Source: an uncultured Marinomonas sp. (GTDB lineage: Bacteria; Pseudomonadota; Gammaproteobacteria; Pseudomonadales; Marinomonadaceae). Taken from it: a stretch of DNA of 64,000 nucleotides. The notes beneath the pieces were generated by a model. That model was not told the DNA's origin, ran no database searches, and saw only the letters and a list, made by a program, of their open reading frames with translations. The position numbers and the translations under genes are program-made. Below are positions 19,309 through 26,922 of the stretch, one piece after another (positions within the stretch are counted from its first letter, which is position 1; each line of letters opens with the position of its first letter). The DNA lies in NCBI GenBank assembly GCA_947493575.1, contig CANLRQ010000016.1:1-64000 (forward strand), written 5' to 3'.

Positions 19309-19325
19309 TTGGCCTAAAAGATGCT
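19309..19325 (+). promoter_or_regulatory. Sigma54 promoter for the STAS-led regulatory/export operon
   Basis: TTGGCCTAAAAGATGCT: GG and GC are correctly spaced, and -12 is TGCT. It is weaker than the sites at 4951 and 9399 because -24 reads TTGGCC. It ends 59 bases before the STAS start. The corresponding sypA promoter in Vibrio fischeri is SypG- and sigma54-dependent. Confidence 0.65.
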
Positions 19326-19384
19326 ACCTAAATACATAGACTCTTTTAACTAGCATAAAGAATCAAACAAAGAAGGAATTGATT

Positions 19385-19714
19385 ATGTATTATTCACATT
19401 ACACACTAAATGAGTATGAAGTACTTGAAGTTAAAGGTGAACTCGATTGTGTCGCTGTTGCGAAGCACCGTAACGATATAGAAAGCGTGCCTTCTGAGTT
19501 TGATCAGCACATTGTATTTGATTTAACGAAAGTTACTTTTATAGATTCTTCAGGCATTGGCATTATTGTGCATTTATTCAAACGCCTCAGAGAACAAAAA
19601 AGACAACTAATATTGGTTGGTTTAAACGGGCAGCCAAAAGAACTAATCTCGCTACTTCGCATTGATCGAGCCATCACAGTAAAAGAAAGCGCCCGTAGCT
19701 GCTTGGTACATTAG
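19385..19714 (+). CDS. STAS-domain protein, anti-sigma-factor-antagonist type (SypA-like)
   Basis: 109 residues, one STAS domain. The start is the ATG at 19385 with AAGGA upstream; an in-frame TTG six bases earlier is unlikely. The phosphorylation loop reads DLTKVTFIDSSGIGIIVHL, with the DSSG serine (S55-56 region) that RsbW-type kinases modify. Its partner is very probably the protein at 25305, which carries both an RsbW-like kinase and a PP2C phosphatase. In Vibrio fischeri, SypA must be unphosphorylated for biofilm formation. Its stop codon lies inside the first unit of an 18-bp tandem repeat. Confidence 0.92.
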   Translation: MYYSHYTLNEYEVLEVKGELDCVAVAKHRNDIESVPSEFDQHIVFDLTKVTFIDSSGIGIIVHLFKRLREQKRQLILVGLNGQPKELISLLRIDRAITVKESARSCLVH

Positions 19715-19831
19715 ATAATGAGTGTACATTAAACAATAAATGTACATTAGATAATGAATGTACATTAAACAATAAATGTACATTAGATAATGAGTGTACA
19801 TTAAACAATGAGCGTACATTAGATAAGCTCG
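19706..19831. repeat. 18-bp tandem repeat array, seven units
   Basis: Seven consecutive units of the form GTACATTA(G/A)A(T/C)AAT(G/A)A(G/A)(T/C), starting at 19706, 19724, 19742, 19760, 19778, 19796 and 19814. Alternate units (GATAATGAG against AACAATAAA) make a 36-bp higher-order repeat. A decayed unit follows. It begins in the last codons of the STAS gene and fills the gap before the OmpA-like gene. Confidence 0.93.
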
Positions 19832-19901
19832 CACATTAGATTAAAAGCACATTAAATTCATCGAAGAGCGCACAAAACAGGATAGGTATAAGGAGATTGA
19901 A

Positions 19902-20735
19902 ATGAATACTCAAAAAAGCCTTCATATAAAAAATGGATTGGCGATGGGGTTGATCAGCATCATTTGCAGTGGTTGCAGTTTTCTGGTTCAACCTAATATT
20001 CATCCAAGCGCTCAATACCCTTATGACTCAACCCAGTTTGAGGACAATCATGTTGCCAGCGCTCTGCGTATTGCAAACCTTCGTATTAGCCAACTAAACC
20101 ATATGGGCGCCGCCGAATGCATTCCCGCTCGTTTATACAGTATGCAGCAACTCTCTAGCAAAATTCGCGGCGAACATGAAACAGGCTTAAATCAAGATGC
20201 ATTACTCAATTTACGCCTATTAGAAGAATCCATTCGAAATGCGGAAGATGGACTGTCTTATTTGCAAATGAATACTGGCTGCCAATTGCATGTGGAAGAC
20301 CCTCGATTAGTTGCCTTACGCCCTTTACTCAACAACATTGCCCAACACACATTTGCGATTGGGAGCGCTGAATTGCCAGAAAACCTTTTCCTTCGTCTTG
20401 ATGAATTAGCCCATTGGCTAAAAGCCCATCCAGCCTACCAAGTTACCTTAACAGGACACACAGACTCTCAAGGGGAAACAAAAGATAACGATAAACTTGC
20501 TCTTGCACGTTCCACAACACTAGCAAACTACCTTAGAGTAAAACAGGTTCCTAATTATCAGGTTAACACCAACGCACAAGGTGAATTTAATCCAATAAAT
20601 AGTAACGTTAGTGAATCAATGCGTTATCGTAATAGAAGAGTCGAAGTTGAAGCCATGCTGTTGATACCAAATCAAAAGCGACAAAGCACCGTTAAGGAAT
20701 GGCCATCTGTCACAGACATTTGGGGAGGAAAATAG
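19902..20735 (+). CDS. OmpA-family outer-membrane lipoprotein (SypB-like)
   Basis: 277 residues. The signal peptide ends in a lipobox, ISIICSGCS, so the mature protein is probably lipidated at Cys24-27 and anchored to the outer membrane. The C-terminal domain holds the OmpA peptidoglycan-binding motif (VTLTGHTDSQGETKDNDKLALARS, then YLRVKQVP and RYRNRRVEVE). It would tie the export apparatus to the cell wall. AAGGAG precedes the ATG, and the next gene starts two bases after its stop. sypB in Vibrio fischeri also encodes an OmpA-type protein. Confidence 0.9.
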   Translation: MNTQKSLHIKNGLAMGLISIICSGCSFLVQPNIHPSAQYPYDSTQFEDNHVASALRIANLRISQLNHMGAAECIPARLYSMQQLSSKIRGEHETGLNQDALLNLRLLEESIRNAEDGLSYLQMNTGCQLHVEDPRLVALRPLLNNIAQHTFAIGSAELPENLFLRLDELAHWLKAHPAYQVTLTGHTDSQGETKDNDKLALARSTTLANYLRVKQVPNYQVNTNAQGEFNPINSNVSESMRYRNRRVEVEAMLLIPNQKRQSTVKEWPSVTDIWGGK

Positions 20736-20737
20736 CA

Positions 20738-22852
20738 ATGAAAGCACGTTTTTATAGTACATGGATTACTTGGAGTTTCACTCTGGCGGTGTTGTTAGCC
20801 AGCACTGTTTCTAATTTAGCCAATGCGGAAACACAAACCTTGATGCGTCCGGGGGACATTCTCACTATCGATTTTTTAGATGAGGATGTCTTTAAACAAC
20901 CGTTTCCTATTGATCGTCAGGGAAACATTATTTTGCCTGAAGTGGGGGCGATATCCGTATCTGGGCTGACTTTGGAAGATGCAGAACAGCTAGTCAAAAT
21001 TCAATTATCCAGCCACTACTTAAATACCGATACACTGCGTCTTGATGTCACGACTCAAAGGTTATTAGTGAATGTATTGGGCTATGTTAACCAACCGGGA
21101 GAAGTCAATATTCCAGCCAATGCAACCCTGCAAATGGCACTTACTGCCGCTGGCGGAATGAAACCCGGCGCCCAATTAAATAAGGTGCAAATTCGTCGTG
21201 GTGAAGACATTTCTATCATTGATTATAAACAGTATTTAGACACGGGGGATGACACCAACATCCCTTCTTTACAACCACTTGATATCATCTTTGTGCCTTC
21301 CTCACCATTAACAGGCAACGTTGAAGTTGAATTTGATGCTGCCAGTTTATTATCCGGCGGTGATGCAGCCGAGAAGTCTCAGTCCGTCAAAATTTTTGGT
21401 GAAGTCCATAAACCGGGCACCTTTACTTACGACGACAGCCAAAACATTATCGATATGTTAATGCGAGCTGGCGGGGTTACTCGATTTGCCAGCGTAGAAC
21501 AAATCCGTTTGATCACAGATGACGATCCAATCCTGTTCGATTTAAAAGACTATTTAGACGGTGGGAATAAAGACTCGTTACCAGATGTCGCGGCCGGGGC
21601 AACCTTATTTGTACCTATGAAAGAGGAAGAAGTTAAAACAGGCAATCGTACGGTTTATGTGATGGGGGAAGTATTCCGCCCCGGTGCCTATGAAATAAAA
21701 GAAGAAGCGTCTTTCTTTGAAATACTAGCAAATGCAGGTGGTCCTAGCCGCTTTGCCAGAACACGTGAAATCCGTATTATTCGTCAGAATGGGCAAGTTA
21801 ATCGCTTTGATTTACAAGCGTATACCGAAGGTTTGTCCACTCAAATCATTCCTCGTGTTGGCCCCGGTGATGCCATTTTTGTTCCTGAGAAAAATGACAT
21901 TAACCAAACATCTTGGCTAAAAATCACTCCAGACAATGCCATTCATGTGATTGGGGCCAGTACTCAGCCCGGTCGTTATGAGTGGTCTGATGAAATGGGG
22001 TTAATGGATATCATTGCAGAAAGCCGAGGCCCAGCCAAAGACGCTGACCTAACTAGACTGAGTATCAAACGCAGCAATCAAGCTCCGATAATCTACAATT
22101 TACAAACTTATATAGAAGGCAACAACGCGCTACCCCTCCCTACCTTACAGGGCGGCGACACCATTATTATTCCACGCATTCCTGAATTGATTGCAGGTAA
22201 TAAAGCCGCATGGATCAGACAAGCAAGTGAAGAGTCGGTTTTTGTTCTAGGACAAGTGGGTGTTCCGGGGCGGTATCGCTTTACCAATAAACAAAGCTTT
22301 TTAGATGTGCTATCAGCGGCAAATGGCCCAAGTGAAACAGCAGACTTACGTGCCGTTAGGGTCATTCATCGTAATGCTCAAAAAGTCCAATTAACTGAAG
22401 TAAATTTAGCGTTGTATTTTGCGACCGGTGATGAAACCTTACTACCCACACTGAAAGCGGGAGATACCATTTTTATCCCCGGCAAAGAATTGATCGATTA
22501 TGAACGTCAAGCTTCTCGTTCTGTGCGAGTCATGGGTTCCCTTAATGACCCCGGCCATTATCGTTTCAACGATGACATGAATTTGTTAGATCTACTGGCT
22601 CGTGCTGGCGGTCCTACCGATGTTGCAGACATCAAAGACATTCAGATTTTACACCAAGGCTGCTGTGAACCCAGCACCACACATTTTAATTTGAAAGCCT
22701 ATTTGGATAATCCTGAAGGTAAGTTACTGCCTATTGTGAGATCCGGTGACACCGTTTATATACCGTCACAAAACAATAACTCTTGGTCCATCACTATGTC
22801 ATACATACGAGATTTCTTTAGCATTGCCACACTACTCATTTTGCTTTTGTAG
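20738..22852 (+). CDS. Polysaccharide export protein with six SLBB domains (SypC/Wza-like)
   Basis: 704 residues from the ATG at 20738 (GGAGG ten bases upstream; earlier in-frame codons lie within the OmpA gene). A signal peptide (LAVLLASTVSNLANA) is followed by the Poly_export domain, with LMRPGDILTIDFLDE and QGNIILPEVGAISV. Six SLBB repeats then follow, each with a GxxxxPGxY/F core. The C-terminus is a hydrophobic segment ending LLILLL, an odd end for a protein of this kind and perhaps a membrane anchor. No lipobox is visible. It should form the outer-membrane exit channel. Confidence 0.92.
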   Translation: MKARFYSTWITWSFTLAVLLASTVSNLANAETQTLMRPGDILTIDFLDEDVFKQPFPIDRQGNIILPEVGAISVSGLTLEDAEQLVKIQLSSHYLNTDTLRLDVTTQRLLVNVLGYVNQPGEVNIPANATLQMALTAAGGMKPGAQLNKVQIRRGEDISIIDYKQYLDTGDDTNIPSLQPLDIIFVPSSPLTGNVEVEFDAASLLSGGDAAEKSQSVKIFGEVHKPGTFTYDDSQNIIDMLMRAGGVTRFASVEQIRLITDDDPILFDLKDYLDGGNKDSLPDVAAGATLFVPMKEEEVKTGNRTVYVMGEVFRPGAYEIKEEASFFEILANAGGPSRFARTREIRIIRQNGQVNRFDLQAYTEGLSTQIIPRVGPGDAIFVPEKNDINQTSWLKITPDNAIHVIGASTQPGRYEWSDEMGLMDIIAESRGPAKDADLTRLSIKRSNQAPIIYNLQTYIEGNNALPLPTLQGGDTIIIPRIPELIAGNKAAWIRQASEESVFVLGQVGVPGRYRFTNKQSFLDVLSAANGPSETADLRAVRVIHRNAQKVQLTEVNLALYFATGDETLLPTLKAGDTIFIPGKELIDYERQASRSVRVMGSLNDPGHYRFNDDMNLLDLLARAGGPTDVADIKDIQILHQGCCEPSTTHFNLKAYLDNPEGKLLPIVRSGDTVYIPSQNNNSWSITMSYIRDFFSIATLLILLL

Positions 22853-22862
22853 GAGAGAAGAA

Positions 22863-23570
22863 ATGAATACTTTGCCGGTAAATTATGTTGAGCTTGAAAC
22901 CATTTTCCATTCTTTAGAAAAGGGAGGCTATCGTTCTATTAGTTTAAGCGGCGCACATAATGAATGCGGGACATCCATGACTGCATATGCCTTGGCAAAA
23001 CGTTATCAGGCAAATGGCTATCGAGTGCTACTGGCGGATCTTAATATCCACCATCCTAGCCTCGATACTCAGTTAGGCATAGCCAGACAAGAATGGAATG
23101 CTGGCGGCAATAATCAAACCGCTATTTACGCACCGTCTGAAGCGGGTACGCATTTCTTATCCGCTCCAATTGCCAATACCGCATCCTTAAGCTTTAGAGA
23201 CCCAATGCTGATCAGGCAGTCCATTGACACTTGGTTAGAGACCTATGACAGGGTTGTTATGGATACCACCCCTATCAGTACCCATAACTATAGAGACATT
23301 CCAACTAATCTCATTTGTGCGGCTGCGGATGCCTCCTTATTAATGATAAAAAGTGAACAAACGACTCAAATGGTGTTACAAGAATGTTGTGAGAAACTTT
23401 CCAAAGCCAATGCAAATCTTGCTGGAATAGTTATGAACGATGTGTCATTCCCTTCCCTAGCAGATGAAATGATTAGAGAAACTGAACGAATTCCTCATTA
23501 TATACCTTGGGTAAAACAGGCGCTCCAACGTGCTATCCGTTCATCAACCCTGCTAAACTTTCGAGCGTGA
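22863..23570 (+). CDS. BY-kinase/CpsD-like ATPase with altered P-loop (SypD-like)
   Basis: 235 residues from the ATG at 22863 (AGGAGAG seven bases upstream; the longer frame lies in the SLBB gene). The fold of the CpsD/MinD-type kinase domain is recognisable, with YRVLLADLNIHHPS as Walker A' and YDRVVMDTTPIS as Walker B. However, the Walker A segment reads SGAHNECGTS (residues 29-38), with threonine where the nucleotide-binding lysine should be. There is no tyrosine-rich C-terminal tail. It may have lost kinase activity and act structurally with the Wzz-like protein. Position matches sypD. Confidence 0.82.
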   Translation: MNTLPVNYVELETIFHSLEKGGYRSISLSGAHNECGTSMTAYALAKRYQANGYRVLLADLNIHHPSLDTQLGIARQEWNAGGNNQTAIYAPSEAGTHFLSAPIANTASLSFRDPMLIRQSIDTWLETYDRVVMDTTPISTHNYRDIPTNLICAAADASLLMIKSEQTTQMVLQECCEKLSKANANLAGIVMNDVSFPSLADEMIRETERIPHYIPWVKQALQRAIRSSTLLNFRA

Positions 23571-23573
23571 GCC

Positions 23574-25148
23574 ATGAAAACACAAAACAACATTAACCTC
23601 TGGCTTGCCTTAGTCATAACTCAATTGGTGATACTGCTTACGACAGTATTTCAGCATGAATGGGTATTATTAACCATTGCAATGATAATCGCTCAAGTGG
23701 CACTTTTTTATGGTTTGATCAAACAAAATTCAGTTAATCCATCAAAAACAAAAATGTCTGAAAGCAAAGCAGAACACGCTTTACCTACAGAACAAAAAGA
23801 ACAAAAGCCACATTTAGACAGCGAAGAAAGCGTTTCGTCGCAATCGCATGCCACTCAATCCAAAGCAAACGAAAGGCAAGAATCTACTCATGAACCAACT
23901 CAAGAGCCCTCAGCTCATATCGAAACCCAACCCAACAGAGAGCGCCTTGCCTTCGGTGCTTTAGAGCATCTAAGTCAAGCTGTTGTTGCCTATGAAAATG
24001 GTCAATTAGTGTATGCGAACAAAACCGCATTAGCTTTTTTTCATGTAGACAGCATTAGCCAGGTACAACTGGAAACACACTTTCCCAGTAAACAGTTAAA
24101 CACCATTCAGAACGCCCTATCACAACAGCACGACATTCCTTCTTTGCTTTTTAATATGGTGGATGCTCAATCAAATATTATTGATATTGAATTGAAATGT
24201 AAGCATGATCAAGATCACTGTTTCTTATATTTACAACGTGCTCAACGTAACCAGAACAAGCCTGAGATAGCCCAGAAATCAACAGAAGAAGAAATTAAAA
24301 CCGTGCTTTTAGTAGACGACAGTATGACCAATCGTCTCCTCATGAACGGTCTATTAACCAGTCAAGGATGGAAAGTAAGCTGCGCAGAAAATGGAACCCA
24401 AGCCATAGAAATAGCGGCGAGAGATGTTTTTGATGTCATTTTAATGGATCTTCAAATGCAAAATATTGACGGTTTATTAGCAAGTCAGCACATTCGCAAT
24501 ATCAAACATCAAGAGAGTCAAATACAACACAAAAGTCTAAATCAAGACACACCTATTATTGCTATGTCGAGCGCCTTAGATGAAGCACTGCAACTCCGTA
24601 TTGATCAATCTGGCATTAATGATTTTCTCAATAAACCCATTACAAAAAACAACTTAAATACAATTTTATCTAATTACTTTGATGAAAATAACTTTCAGCA
24701 AAAACACACTCATTCAAAGACTCAGGATTCAACTCATAACACATTAGAGGGGCTAACGCCTCCAACCGAAGAAGTGCTGTTTGAGCCATCGATGATACAC
24801 CAAATGCAAATTGACATAGGTGAAGAGCGAAGTAAAAAGATGGGGCTTATCGCACTACAAGAAATCGAAAAGCGCCTTGTGGAAATTGAATCTGTTTTAG
24901 AAGAAAAAGACATTTTAAATATAAAACGCCAAGCCCATACTATAAAAAGCACGGCTGCCAGCTTCGGTCTGATGGCTCTTTCTCATATAGCAAAAAACAT
25001 TGAACTCTGTTGTGATGAGCATCAGCATGAAACATTCGACAGTGAAACCTTGCACAGTAAAACATTGAACACACTTACTATTGATTTAAGAAATGTCTTT
25101 AATTCATCTAAACCCTATATTGAGACCTCTGCACGAAGTCATGAGTGA
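23574..25148 (+). CDS. Membrane-linked PAS-receiver-Hpt phosphorelay protein (SypF-like, no kinase core)
   Basis: 524 residues. Two N-terminal membrane spans (about 8-25 and 30-50), then a long polar, glutamate/glutamine-rich linker. A PAS-like domain follows near 125-215 (GALEHLSQAVVAYENGQLVYANKTAL). Then comes a receiver (about 240-365) with VLLVDDSMTNR and VILMDLQMQNIDG. The Hpt domain (about 400-500) has the phosphorylatable histidine in AHTIKSTAASFG. No HisKA or HATPase domain is present, so it cannot start the relay alone. The last residues, ETSARSHE, and the stop codon come from an intergenic repeat (25122-25202). The likely target is the activator at 26923. Confidence 0.88.
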   Translation: MKTQNNINLWLALVITQLVILLTTVFQHEWVLLTIAMIIAQVALFYGLIKQNSVNPSKTKMSESKAEHALPTEQKEQKPHLDSEESVSSQSHATQSKANERQESTHEPTQEPSAHIETQPNRERLAFGALEHLSQAVVAYENGQLVYANKTALAFFHVDSISQVQLETHFPSKQLNTIQNALSQQHDIPSLLFNMVDAQSNIIDIELKCKHDQDHCFLYLQRAQRNQNKPEIAQKSTEEEIKTVLLVDDSMTNRLLMNGLLTSQGWKVSCAENGTQAIEIAARDVFDVILMDLQMQNIDGLLASQHIRNIKHQESQIQHKSLNQDTPIIAMSSALDEALQLRIDQSGINDFLNKPITKNNLNTILSNYFDENNFQQKHTHSKTQDSTHNTLEGLTPPTEEVLFEPSMIHQMQIDIGEERSKKMGLIALQEIEKRLVEIESVLEEKDILNIKRQAHTIKSTAASFGLMALSHIAKNIELCCDEHQHETFDSETLHSKTLNTLTIDLRNVFNSSKPYIETSARSHE

Positions 25149-25202
25149 TTATAAGAAAAGACAAAAACAGACGAAAAAGCGGAGTAATCGTACAAAGGTC
25201 TC
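25122..25202. repeat. Short copy (81 bp) of the GAGACC intergenic element
   Basis: The left end (GAGACCTCTGCACGA) and right end (TCGTACAAAGGTCTC) are inverted repeats of each other; the middle contains AAAAACAGACGAAAAAGCGG. The left end encodes the last eight codons and stop of the preceding gene. Shares ends and core with the copies at 50344, 52638 and 59493, with an internal deletion. Confidence 0.88.
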
Positions 25203-25304
25203 ATTGAAGGCCATCAAGGCTGAAACAATTAAGATAAGCACCTGATTAAATGACTAAACTAAAATCACTGAATTAAGATCACTGAACTAAAGTGAGAACC
25301 GGTT

Positions 25305-26894
25305 ATGACAGTACCTAAGCATCTTCATTTTCATTATTCCGATGATTTGCCTAGAAAGGCGAGAAAAGCAGTTCAAAGTTTACTGCTATATAGTCCATTA
25401 GAGCTACCAGATAGGAACAAGGTCATACTGGCTATTGCGGAAATTTGCACAAACTTTATTCGTCACAGCGATACAAAGCCTTCTCGCATCGACATCAAAA
25501 TAGATTGGGATAAAATCAACTTTAGCCTATCCATTCAAGATAATGGCAGCGCTATTCCTGCAAGTGTTGAAATTGCCGATTTAGACGAACTGTTAGAGTC
25601 TGAGCCGAATACAAGTGGCTATGGGATGGCCATTTTAAAAGCAGAGTTTGACACTTGCCGCTATGATTCAGGAAGTCACTCTCATTCAGAGAAGAAAAGT
25701 CACTCTCATCCAGAGACGAAAAGTCACTCTCATCCAGAGACGAAAAGTCAGCCAAATGAATGGATACTTACCCTCCCCCTTTCGCAGAATACGACACGTT
25801 ATCAAATAGCCATCATTGATGATGATGCAATTCAGCTTTCCATGTTAACTCTTTACCTAGAAGAACATGATATTCATACGTTTGACTCACCTTTTGATGC
25901 AATCAATTGGCTAGAACATAACACCGTTGACATCATAATGTCTGATATTCACATGCCTGAATTAGATGGCATTGCCTTTCGAGAGCGCTTAAGAAGCCTG
26001 AAGCATTTAAACACCACTCCTTTTATTTTTTTGACAGGGGACCAAAGTAAAACCCTTGAACATGCCATATTCCGTAGCGATATTGACGACTTTATCGTTA
26101 AACCGGTTCAAAAGGATAAGATTCTCAATGTTATGGATAGAGTTATTCAGCGCAGTCAAAATGTGCTTATTCAAGCCTATGCATTGTTAGACTCGGAAGT
26201 GAAACAACAGCTGCGTCCCCCTGTTCATGAAGAGTCAAACTACCGCATTTCTACCTTGTCTCGTAGTGCTCATATTGGTGGTGGTGACTGTTGGCATATT
26301 GAGAACAATGTTCCAGACAATATGATGCGGTTAATTTTATGTGATGTTGCTGGCCATGATATCAAAGCCAGTTTTAACGCATCTCGACTACATGGCTTTA
26401 TCCAAGCACTTTCTAGTATTCATTTATCCGATATACCAACAGAGGAATATGCGGCAAAGGCACTACAATCATCCAATGTTTGGTTAAGTCAATTTGCTCC
26501 CGATTTACTCACTACCATGCAATGCTTAACATTAGAAAAAGACCATTTTGTCTTTACTAATTCTGGTGGTGTACCGCCTTTTTTAATAACAAACACGGCT
26601 AACCTTGCCTCTCTTCCAGTTACAGGGCCACTGTTAGGTTTAGACAGCGACCCTGTTTTTGACTCGCATCACTTTTCTCTAGACATAGGAGAAGCCTTAC
26701 TGCTCTTCACAGATGGGTTAATTGAAGTTCCAAATGACCCGCATAAAGAGAGAGTGCAACTGCAAAAACTAAGTGAAATGATTCAACTGGCGAGAGACAA
26801 ACAGCAAGATTTACCCTCTGTGCTTGAGACCTTCTTAGAAAAAATATCTTACAATGACGACATAAGTATTATCTTAATTGAAAAAATTGCTTAG
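25305..26894 (+). CDS. RsbW-like kinase / receiver / PP2C phosphatase (SypE-like)
   Basis: 529 residues in three parts. Residues 1-120 are an RsbW-type serine kinase of the GHKL family (ILAIAEICTNFIRHS, then DNGSAIP and GYGMAIL). Residues about 165-280 are a receiver (AIIDDDAIQLSML, IIMSDIHMPELDG with the phospho-acceptor aspartate, and a conserved lysine in VKPV). The remainder is a SpoIIE/RsbU-type PP2C phosphatase (CDVAGHDIKASFNAS, FTDGLIEV, NDDISIILI). The same arrangement occurs in SypE of Vibrio fischeri, which phosphorylates or dephosphorylates SypA depending on its receiver. The linker contains a 24-bp tandem repeat encoding SHSHPETK. Confidence 0.93.
   Translation: MTVPKHLHFHYSDDLPRKARKAVQSLLLYSPLELPDRNKVILAIAEICTNFIRHSDTKPSRIDIKIDWDKINFSLSIQDNGSAIPASVEIADLDELLESEPNTSGYGMAILKAEFDTCRYDSGSHSHSEKKSHSHPETKSHSHPETKSQPNEWILTLPLSQNTTRYQIAIIDDDAIQLSMLTLYLEEHDIHTFDSPFDAINWLEHNTVDIIMSDIHMPELDGIAFRERLRSLKHLNTTPFIFLTGDQSKTLEHAIFRSDIDDFIVKPVQKDKILNVMDRVIQRSQNVLIQAYALLDSEVKQQLRPPVHEESNYRISTLSRSAHIGGGDCWHIENNVPDNMMRLILCDVAGHDIKASFNASRLHGFIQALSSIHLSDIPTEEYAAKALQSSNVWLSQFAPDLLTTMQCLTLEKDHFVFTNSGGVPPFLITNTANLASLPVTGPLLGLDSDPVFDSHHFSLDIGEALLLFTDGLIEVPNDPHKERVQLQKLSEMIQLARDKQQDLPSVLETFLEKISYNDDISIILIEKIA
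25674..25745. repeat. 24-bp tandem repeat inside the SypE-like gene
   Basis: Three in-frame copies of AGTCACTCTCAT(C/T)CAGAGA(C/A)GAAA, each encoding SHSH(P/S)E(T/K)K. They lie in the linker between the kinase and receiver domains. Being a multiple of three, copy changes would lengthen the linker without breaking the frame. Confidence 0.92.
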
Positions 26895-26922
26895 ACTGTA
26901 GTGATACAAGGAGAAGTGATTT

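Noticed and set aside
19652-19834. Repetitive minus-strand ORF rich in M-Y-T-H-Y-L repeats
   Set aside because: It is only the translation of the 18-bp tandem array; no RBS and no separate signal.
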